Source of the DNA: JAAFIP01 sp043747295
GTDB taxonomy: Bacteria; Pseudomonadota; Gammaproteobacteria; Burkholderiales; Burkholderiaceae_C
NCBI GenBank assembly: GCA_043747295.1
Contig: JAYTPK010000172.1
Span: forward strand, 1-13,836
Reading direction: 5' to 3'
DNA: 13,836 nt
Each line of letters starts with the position of its first letter. The stretch's first letter is position 1. Shown piece after piece: positions 8,413-13,765 of this stretch. The notes beneath the pieces were generated by a model. The model was given only the letters and a program-made list of their open reading frames with translations, was not told the DNA's origin and ran no database searches. The position numbers were made by a program, and so were the translations under genes.

Positions 8413-9660
8413 ATGACCCAACTGCAATTTGCCTCCCGCCTGGACAACGTTAGCACCTCGGCCATCCGCGAAATTTTCAAGCTGCTGGGCCGCCCCGGCA
8501 TCATCAGCTTTGCAGGCGGTTTTCCAGACCCTGATTTGTTTGACCTGGATGGCGTGCGCGAGGCCACCGCCAAAGCCCTGCACGACGAAGGCCAGTGGGG
8601 TGCCAAAGCCGTGCTGCAATACGGCCCCACCGAGGGCTGGGGCCCGCTAAAAGAGGGCATTGTTGACCTGATGGCCGCCAAAGGCATCACCGTCAAACCC
8701 GACGGCTTGATCACCACCACCGGCAGCCAGCAAGCGCTAGACCTGATAGCCACCACCATGATCAGCCCTGGTGACAACGTGATTGTGGAAGGCCCTACGT
8801 TTTTAGCCACCATTCAGTGCTTTAGGCTGTATGGTGCTAACCTGATCAGCGCCCCCATCGACGCAGGCGGCGTGCAGGTAGACCAGCTAGAAAAACTCAT
8901 CATTGAACACAAACCCAAGCTGGTGTACATCATCCCAACGTTTGGCAACCCCAGCGGCGCCATGATGCCGCTTGCGCGCCGCCAAAAAATCTTGCAGCTA
9001 GCCGCGCAATACAAAGTGTTGGTGGTAGAAGACGACCCCTACGGCGAGCTGTATTTTGACCAGCCACCGCCCCCCAGCATCATGGCGCTGAGCAACGACC
9101 TGCCCGAAGCCCGCCCCTACCTGGCCTATTGCGGCAGCTTTAGCAAAGTGCTGTCCCCCGGCCTGCGCGTAGGCTGGATGATTGCCCCGCCCGAGCTGCT
9201 GGCCAAAGCCACCATGTGCAAACAGTTTAGCGACGCCCACACCAGCAACCTAAGCCAAGCCATTGCCGCCAACTATTTGCAGCTAAAAGACGGCAACCAA
9301 ACGCGCCTAGACAAAAGCCTGGCCGTAGTGCGCAAAACCTACGCCCAGCGCGCCGACACCATGGCCGCCTGCCTGCAGCGCCAGCTGGGCGACGCACTAA
9401 CCTACACCAAGCCCCAAGGCGGCATGTTCTTTTGGACCCGCCTAACCGGCAAGCCCACCCCCGGCACAACCACAGCCACCAGCCAAGACGCCACAGCGTA
9501 TGCCAAACGCGCCCCCGACCACGGCATAGCCTTCGTCCCCGGCGCACCGTTTTATGCGAATAACCCAGACAACGCTACGTTGCGGTTGAGTTACGCGACT
9601 TCGGATTTGGGGAAGATTGAGGAGGGGGTTAGTCGGTTGGCTAAGGCGTTGCCTGTATGA
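8413..9660 (+). CDS. PLP-dependent aminotransferase, class I/II (LysN/2-aminoadipate-like)
   Basis: This fold-type I aminotransferase has 415 residues. PLP-binding features are visible in order: TTTGSQQALDLI (101-112) for the phosphate and ring, FGNPSG with N179, VEDDPYGEL (205-213) with the ring-nitrogen Asp and Y210, and the Schiff-base lysine K245 in GSFSKVLSPGLRVGW, with R252 contacting the phosphate. The C-terminal LRLSYA holds the likely substrate-carboxylate Arg. The overall pattern (SFAGGFPDPDLF near the start, YGPTEGWGPLK) fits the MocR-core-like group annotated as 2-aminoadipate or aromatic/branched-chain transaminases; the substrate is undetermined. GAG lies 8 bases before the ATG. 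The stop codon overlaps the ATG of the ORF6N remnant (ATGA). From about base 9550 to the stop the codons change from C-ending to G/T-ending. Confidence 0.92.
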   Translation: MTQLQFASRLDNVSTSAIREIFKLLGRPGIISFAGGFPDPDLFDLDGVREATAKALHDEGQWGAKAVLQYGPTEGWGPLKEGIVDLMAAKGITVKPDGLITTTGSQQALDLIATTMISPGDNVIVEGPTFLATIQCFRLYGANLISAPIDAGGVQVDQLEKLIIEHKPKLVYIIPTFGNPSGAMMPLARRQKILQLAAQYKVLVVEDDPYGELYFDQPPPPSIMALSNDLPEARPYLAYCGSFSKVLSPGLRVGWMIAPPELLAKATMCKQFSDAHTSNLSQAIAANYLQLKDGNQTRLDKSLAVVRKTYAQRADTMAACLQRQLGDALTYTKPQGGMFFWTRLTGKPTPGTTTATSQDATAYAKRAPDHGIAFVPGAPFYANNPDNATLRLSYATSDLGKIEEGVSRLAKALPV

Positions 9661-9680
9661 CCGTGCCAAAGCGCTGCGAA

Positions 9681-9711
9681 AACTTGAAATGCCAAACTGG
9701 CATCTCAAGTT
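9681..9711 (+). repeat. In-frame palindrome 1 (ORF6N remnant)
   Basis: AACTTGAAATGCCA (9681-9694) and TGGCATCTCAAGTT (9698-9711) pair at 13 of 14 positions around a 3-base loop AAC. It encodes NLKCQTGISS. It is homologous to palindrome 2, 66 bases downstream in the same reading frame. Confidence 0.9.
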
Positions 9712-9718
9712 CACTTAC

Positions 9719-9749
9719 AGCCCCAGCCAAGGTTACGAGGCTTGGGGCT
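9719..9749 (+). repeat. Hairpin between palindromes 1 and 2, terminator-like
   Basis: AGCCCCAGCC (9719-9728) can pair with GGCTTGGGGCT (9739-9749), with one bulged base, around a 10-base loop. It is GC-rich and followed by TTG only, so it would be a weak intrinsic terminator for the aminotransferase gene. Its right arm shares two bases with palindrome 2, so the two folds compete. Confidence 0.5.
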
Positions 9750-9776
9750 TTGAGATCACAAACTGTGATCTCAAAG
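9748..9776 (+). repeat. In-frame palindrome 2 (ORF6N remnant)
   Basis: CTTTGAGATCACA (9748-9760) and TGTGATCTCAAAG (9764-9776) are perfectly complementary over 13 bases around loop AAC. It encodes LRSQTVISK just before the conserved GGRRYMPYAFTEQG core. Compared with palindrome 1, the shared frame is TTGAnAT-nn-CA-AAC-TG-nn-ATCTCAA. The variable pair positions are GC/GC in one and CA/TG in the other, a compensatory change. Confidence 0.92.
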
Positions 9777-9906
9777 GGAAAAGGGGGCCGAAGGTACATG
9801 CCCTACGCTTTCACAGAGCAAGGTATAGCCATGCTGTCCAGCGTCTTGCGGTCACAGCGCGCTGATCAAACGCGCCCGATCACTCTAGGCGAATCTATGA
9901 AATTGC

Positions 9907-9933
9907 AATAGTGTCATCACTGCTGACACTATT
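9907..9933. promoter_or_regulatory. Palindrome upstream of the BRO-N gene: operator or terminator
   Basis: AATAGTGTCA (9907-9916) and TGACACTATT (9924-9933) are perfectly complementary around TCACTGC, whose own inner bases are nearly symmetric too. The element spans the ORF6N stop codon and ends 28 bases before the BRO-N start. Two symmetric 10-base halves suit a dimeric repressor. The short T-rich ATTTCCTT after it would give only a poor intrinsic terminator. Confidence 0.5.
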
Positions 9934-9961
9934 TCCTTGAACTTACGAGGCAATGGTATCA

Positions 9962-10819
9962 ATGAGCAACGTTAAACTTTTTGAAAATCAAAAAATCAGG
10001 TCGATCTGGATCGAAGCTGAGCAAAAATGGTATTTTTCCATCACTGATGTGGTGGCGGTGCTCACGGACAGCGCCAACGCCCGAGACTATTGGTATCGCA
10101 TCAAACAGCGGGAAAAAATCAGCGGCATTGAACTGTCGACACTTTGTCGACAGTTCAAACTGCAAGCGCCCGACGGCAAATTACGCGAAACCGACTGCAC
10201 CCACACCGAAGGCCTGCTGCGCATCATCCAGTCTGTGCCCAGCCCCAAAGCAGAGCCATTCAAACGCTGGCTGGCTAAGGTAGGCTATGAACGGCTAGAA
10301 GAAATTGAAAACCCCGAGCTAGCCGCCGCCCGCATGCGCGCGCTGTACCAAGCCAAGGGCTACAGCCAAGAGTGGATAGAAAAGCGCGTGCGCGGCATCG
10401 CCGTGCGCGACGAGCTGACCGGTGAATGGCAAAAGCGCGGCGTAAAAGAGCAAACCGAATACGCCATCCTTACCGCAGAAATCAGCCGCGCCACCTTTGG
10501 CATGAACCCCGCTGAATACAAAGCCTTCAAGCAACTAGACAAGCCTGCAGACAACCTGCGCGACCATATGACCGACCTGGAGCTGATCTTCACCATGCTG
10601 GGTGAAGCCTCCACCACCGAAATAGCGCGGCAAGCCAACGCCCAAGGCTACCCGCAAAACCGCACTGCCGCCAAAAAGGGCGGCACCGTAGCGGGCAACG
10701 CCCGGCGCGACCTAGAGCAAAAATCAGGCAAACGCGTAGCCAGCCCAGCCAACTACAAACAGCTGCCCGAAGCCGTGGTGCGTAAAAAACTGGCTGCCAA
10801 GAAGCCCCCAGGCCAGTAG
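9962..10819 (+). CDS. BRO-N domain protein, phage antirepressor / DinD-like
   Basis: This 285-residue protein begins with a BRO-N domain (about residues 1-110): IRSIWIEAEQKWYFSITDVV, ARDYWYRIKQRE, LSTLCRQFKL and TEGLLRIIQSVPSPKAEPFK are hallmark stretches. The second half (IENPELAAARMRALYQAKGY, GVKEQTEYAILTAEISRATF, DHMTDLELIFTMLGEASTTEIA) is the companion domain of the antirepressor/DinD-like group. These proteins regulate prophage repressors or respond to DNA damage; the target here is unknown. The protein looks full length. I chose ATG 9962 since GAGG ends 11 bases before it; the in-frame ATG at 9953 would leave only two bases after GAGG. The codons for LSTLCRQF form a perfect palindrome (10128-10158). 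The stop codon is three bases from the next start, so translation of the two genes is probably coupled. Confidence 0.88.
   Translation: MSNVKLFENQKIRSIWIEAEQKWYFSITDVVAVLTDSANARDYWYRIKQREKISGIELSTLCRQFKLQAPDGKLRETDCTHTEGLLRIIQSVPSPKAEPFKRWLAKVGYERLEEIENPELAAARMRALYQAKGYSQEWIEKRVRGIAVRDELTGEWQKRGVKEQTEYAILTAEISRATFGMNPAEYKAFKQLDKPADNLRDHMTDLELIFTMLGEASTTEIARQANAQGYPQNRTAAKKGGTVAGNARRDLEQKSGKRVASPANYKQLPEAVVRKKLAAKKPPGQ
10128..10158 (+). repeat. In-frame palindrome 3 (BRO-N gene)
   Basis: TTGAACTGTCGACA (10128-10141) and TGTCGACAGTTCAA (10145-10158) are perfectly complementary over 14 bases around loop CTT. It lies within the BRO-N coding region and encodes IELSTLCRQFK. A perfect 14-base stem in a protein-coding stretch is very unlikely by chance. 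Confidence 0.95.
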
Positions 10820-10822
10820 ACT

Positions 10823-11410
10823 ATGGCTATGCAAACAGCGCTTTTTGAACGAACCGTCTTAAACCCCGTAAAAGTCTCAGCAGCGCTGAGACAATTACAG
10901 CCCGAGGCTATAAGCGCCTTCAAAGACGCCTACATGCTCGAATTCCTCGGCCTGCAAGGCGACCACAGCGAATCCGACCTGCACCAAAGCCTGCTCGCCA
11001 AGCTCAAAGCCTTTCTGGGCGAACTAGGCCGCGACTTTTGTTTTGTAGGATCGCAGTTCCCCGTGCAAGTAGGCACGCGCGACTTTGCGCTAGACCTGCT
11101 GTTCTTTCACCGCAGCCTCAACTGCCTGGTCGCCATCGAGCTCAAAGTAGGCCGCTTTGAGCCAGAATATCTGGGCAAACTATCCTTCTACCTAGAAGCC
11201 CTAGACCGCGACGTGCGCAAACCCCACGAAAACTCCGCCATCGGCGTGCTGCTGTGCGCCAGCAAAGACGACGAAGTAGTCGAATACGCCCTAAGCCGCA
11301 CCGCGTCGCCCGCTTTGATAGCGCAGTATGAGACGCAATTGCCGGATAAGGCGCTGCTGCAAAGCAAGTTGCATGAGTTTTATTTGCAGAATACAAGTGA
11401 TCCCGCATGA
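10823..11410 (+). CDS. YhcG-type (DUF1016) PD-(D/E)XK nuclease domain, N-terminally truncated
   Basis: The 195 residues match the C-terminal half of YhcG/DUF1016 proteins, which are predicted PD-(D/E)XK nucleases normally about 330-380 residues long with an N-terminal DNA-binding-like domain. Visible are ALFERTVLNPVKVSAALRQL (the usual junction region), DAYMLEFLGL, and the nuclease core: RDFALDLLFFH with D91, AIELKVG with E106 and K108, then EPEYLGKLSFYLEALDRDV and the closing QLPDKALLQSKLHEFY. The catalytic D...ExK set is intact. The N-terminal half is absent upstream, where the BRO-N gene ends three bases before this ATG. It may be a decayed fragment or a stand-alone nuclease made by translational coupling. 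ATG 10829 is an alternative start. The last 110 bases change codon style, like the aminotransferase 3' end. Confidence 0.85.
   Translation: MAMQTALFERTVLNPVKVSAALRQLQPEAISAFKDAYMLEFLGLQGDHSESDLHQSLLAKLKAFLGELGRDFCFVGSQFPVQVGTRDFALDLLFFHRSLNCLVAIELKVGRFEPEYLGKLSFYLEALDRDVRKPHENSAIGVLLCASKDDEVVEYALSRTASPALIAQYETQLPDKALLQSKLHEFYLQNTSDPA
10873..10891 (+). repeat. In-frame palindrome 4 (YhcG-type gene)
   Basis: GTCTCAGC (10873-10880) and GCTGAGAC (10884-10891) are perfectly complementary over 8 bases around loop AGC. It encodes VSAALR near the start of the truncated nuclease. It is shorter than palindromes 1-3 but has the same 3-base-loop geometry. Confidence 0.75.
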
Positions 11411-11429
11411 TCATCCAGAAGAAAAAATT

Positions 11430-11434
11430 GGGAG
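11430..11434 (+). promoter_or_regulatory. Shine-Dalgarno site fixing a TTG start for the HerA-like gene
   Basis: GGGAG lies 7 bases before TTG 11442 in the gap after the YhcG-type stop codon. The reading frame is open back to an ATG at 11328, but that ATG lies inside the YhcG-type gene, has no comparable site, and would add a Cys/Arg-rich peptide (RRNCRIRRCCKASC) that looks like out-of-frame translation. Confidence 0.75.
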
Positions 11435-11441
11435 CAACAAT

Positions 11442-13754
11442 TTGAACACCAGAGCAATACCACCACAAAAATGGCGCGCCTTTTTCTTGCTGATTTACTT
11501 GGCTCTGCTGGTCGGTGTTTCCAAATACGCTTTTGGCGAATGGTTACCTCTTGCAAACGGCGGCAAAGCCGTCTGGTTTTACACAGGTTTAGCGAGCCTC
11601 TTGCTAGGCAATCATCTCGTTACTCCATACTTTAGTAAACCTGTTGATGCAATTTCCTATGCTGTTGCTTCAGCGGCAGCGCTGCTTGGCGCAGAGGAGC
11701 TTAGTAAGTGGAGTGAAATAGAAAAAGCGGCTTACTACTTGGTCATGATCTATTGTCTGCTCGTATTGGTATTATCTTTTGTGGCTATTTTCACTCGTAA
11801 TAGTAAACACGGATGGTCTGAACGAGTTTCTCGTACGTCTGCAATATTTGCGGCCACGTTTGGTAATCACCGAGCCATTTTCGGACTTACGATGTTAGTT
11901 GCCACATTTCTCTTTCATCGTGATTCTGTGAGTCAAACTTATTTAATTTGTGCAGTCTGTATCGTTGGCGTTGTCGCTAGACCGGATGAAGTTTTTAATG
12001 GTTTAGTGGGAAATTTGCAAAAAATATGGCACGGCACATTTGCACCATCAAGTTTTGGCGAAATAGCAGGCATTCAAACTCCTAATATTTATTTAGTCAG
12101 GCAAAGCGATGACACAGCGGTAACTTTTGGAAAACCTGTAGCCATAAAAATTACGGGTCAGCAAACATTTGCAGCAATCGCGCTCGATTGCGTCGGTAGA
12201 GATGAGGCCAACCTACTCCGATGCATTGATGCGAATGCGTTGATCCAGGGCGTAGCTGTCGATCCTAGTTTCGCAACTATGGTGGATGAAACTGTCGCAC
12301 TAATTGCAAACGATTCAGTTGCATCGCTGCAGTTGACGCAGGCTTCCGACGTTTGTAAAAATCGCTTGGTAGGGCTTGTAGCGCAAGACACTTCGAATGA
12401 CCGTCTTTATTTCGAGGTAGTGACGACTCAAGAGCTTTTACAAGGATTGCTAGTTCAAGTCAAGGTACAAGGTAGCGTTGTCATTTATCAAATTCTTGAT
12501 GGTTTAACAAAAGAAGAAATAGTCCATCAGAAAAACACTTTTGGAGTCGTTAAGGCGCAAGCAAAGAAGATTGGAGTTTGGAAAGCAGAAGAAGCTAAAT
12601 TCATACCCTCTAAATGGCTACCTTTTTTGAACGAGCCAGTATTCCTCGCGGAGCCATCTAGCCGTGTACTGGATGTGAACTCTATTGGGCATTTTCCTGG
12701 TGGAACATACCCTGTACAGCTTGCAAACATTAATCATCTCGTCACCCACAACACGGCTATTCTCGGAATTTTAGGAGTCGGGAAAACGATGCTGGCAATA
12801 GAGTTAGTCGAGCGAATGATGGCGCAAGATATCAAAGTCGTTTGCCTTGATTTGACCGATCAGTACGCTTCTGAGTTGTCAAGCTATTACGATAAAGCCA
12901 GTGAGGACGCCAAGCTTGCTGCAATGCTTAGCAAAGTAAATGCTGCATCTAATTCTGTACAAGATAACCCCGAGCAAGGCGGAAGCATCCCTATTCTTGA
13001 ACAAGAACTGGATGCTGACATTCGGGAATTTTTCAAAGGTTCTTCACTTTTGAAAATTTATAATCCCGCTCGAATAACTGCTACGAAGCAAACGACAGAA
13101 CCTAAGAGCTATCAAGAGGCTGGAAAATGGAACAGAGGCGCGCCGCTTTGGTCTGTTACGCCAGTAGAAGTTACTCGGATAGTAAGTCAAGCAGTTTTGT
13201 CGATTCTTCAGGAAGCTGGTATGAGCAATACAGCAAAAGTTTGCATTATTTATGAAGAAGCTCACTCCCTGGTTCCTGAATGGAACTCCGTTGCATTTGA
13301 TGGTGATAAAGCTGCGACTGCTGGTACTGCACGCGCAATTCTGCAGGGTCGTAAGTACGGAATGGGTTGCTTACTGATAACGCAACGGACAGCTAATGTG
13401 ACGAAAACAATATTGAATCAATGCAATACGATTTTCGCCATGAGGACATTTGACGACACTGGGAAAGAGTTTCTATCCAATTATGTCGGACGTGAGTATG
13501 CGGAGACACTGTCTTCCCTGCCTGAGAGGCAAGCTGTCTTTTTTGGAAGAGCGTCCAGTTGTGAAAATCCTGTATTGATCAGCCTGAACGATCGAGACAA
13601 ATTTAGAGAAGTATTCAGAGCAAAGTTTCCACCGCCTAATTTAGCAGCGGCCGCCTTAGTTGCTACAGACCTTGATACCAAATCGAACGCAACTCCGCCC
13701 TCCACAGCGCCGGGATCGGGTTTTGATGATATGGACGATGACATTCCTTTCTAA
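11442..13754 (+). CDS. Membrane-anchored HerA/DUF87-like ATPase with SSB-like C-terminal tail
   Basis: From the TTG start this protein has 770 residues. The first 180 hold about five or six hydrophobic helices (near 13-28, 44-61, 67-83, 97-117, 145-158, 164-178). Residues 200-420 form a mixed region of unknown fold containing a possible beta-barrel-like segment. The ATPase domain follows, with Walker A GILGVGKT (442-449), Walker B as CIIYEEAH (601-608), and the HerA/FtsK-superfamily stretch RKYGMGCLLITQRTANVTK (637-655) with Q648 and R668 downstream. HerA-type motors translocate DNA as hexamers, usually with a nuclease partner. The C-terminus is a Pro/Thr/Gly linker ending FDDMDDDIPF, which resembles the SSB tail. 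The gene is visibly more AT-rich than its neighbours, suggesting transfer. It starts 31 bases after the YhcG-type nuclease. A role in defence or DNA processing is inferred, not shown. Confidence 0.85.
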   Translation: MNTRAIPPQKWRAFFLLIYLALLVGVSKYAFGEWLPLANGGKAVWFYTGLASLLLGNHLVTPYFSKPVDAISYAVASAAALLGAEELSKWSEIEKAAYYLVMIYCLLVLVLSFVAIFTRNSKHGWSERVSRTSAIFAATFGNHRAIFGLTMLVATFLFHRDSVSQTYLICAVCIVGVVARPDEVFNGLVGNLQKIWHGTFAPSSFGEIAGIQTPNIYLVRQSDDTAVTFGKPVAIKITGQQTFAAIALDCVGRDEANLLRCIDANALIQGVAVDPSFATMVDETVALIANDSVASLQLTQASDVCKNRLVGLVAQDTSNDRLYFEVVTTQELLQGLLVQVKVQGSVVIYQILDGLTKEEIVHQKNTFGVVKAQAKKIGVWKAEEAKFIPSKWLPFLNEPVFLAEPSSRVLDVNSIGHFPGGTYPVQLANINHLVTHNTAILGILGVGKTMLAIELVERMMAQDIKVVCLDLTDQYASELSSYYDKASEDAKLAAMLSKVNAASNSVQDNPEQGGSIPILEQELDADIREFFKGSSLLKIYNPARITATKQTTEPKSYQEAGKWNRGAPLWSVTPVEVTRIVSQAVLSILQEAGMSNTAKVCIIYEEAHSLVPEWNSVAFDGDKAATAGTARAILQGRKYGMGCLLITQRTANVTKTILNQCNTIFAMRTFDDTGKEFLSNYVGREYAETLSSLPERQAVFFGRASSCENPVLISLNDRDKFREVFRAKFPPPNLAAAALVATDLDTKSNATPPSTAPGSGFDDMDDDIPF

Positions 13755-13765
13755 ATTAAAAATCA

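Larger units (their letters stand above)
9657..9911 (+). pseudogene. ORF6N-domain (phage antirepressor-type) gene remnant, 5'-truncated
   Basis: The open frame encodes 84 residues. Its second half, GKGGRRYMPYAFTEQGIAML and the following SSVLRSQRA, is a clear match to the conserved core of ORF6N domains found in phage-encoded antirepressor-like DNA-binding proteins. The roughly 70 residues that normally come first are missing, and the protein stops soon after the core, so it is a relic or a mini-gene. The ATG overlaps the aminotransferase stop codon (ATGA), which would allow coupled translation. Before the core the protein contains two related peptides, LKCQTGISS and LRSQTVISK, 22 residues apart. 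Each is encoded by a palindrome (listed separately), which suggests an internal duplication. I am confident of the ORF6N identity but unsure whether it is expressed. Confidence 0.75.

Noticed and set aside
9681..9776. CRISPR-like repeats
   Set aside because: Only two related copies with an unsuitable spacing, and both are in frame with ORF6N-like coding sequence.
10823..11410. BRO-N plus YhcG-type pair as a toxin-antitoxin system
   Set aside because: The close spacing looks like one, but both belong to families with other known contexts and the second is truncated. Nothing in the sequence indicates toxicity or neutralisation.
11328..11441. N-terminal extension of the HerA-like protein from ATG 11328
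   Set aside because: It overlaps the end of the YhcG-type gene, has no ribosome-binding site, and encodes a Cys/Arg-rich peptide. TTG 11442 has GGGAG at ideal spacing.
12174..12191. GCAATCG-CGCT-CGATTGC palindrome inside the HerA-like gene
   Set aside because: A 7-bp stem with a 4-base loop is near what chance gives in 2.3 kb. The loop size differs from the other palindromes.
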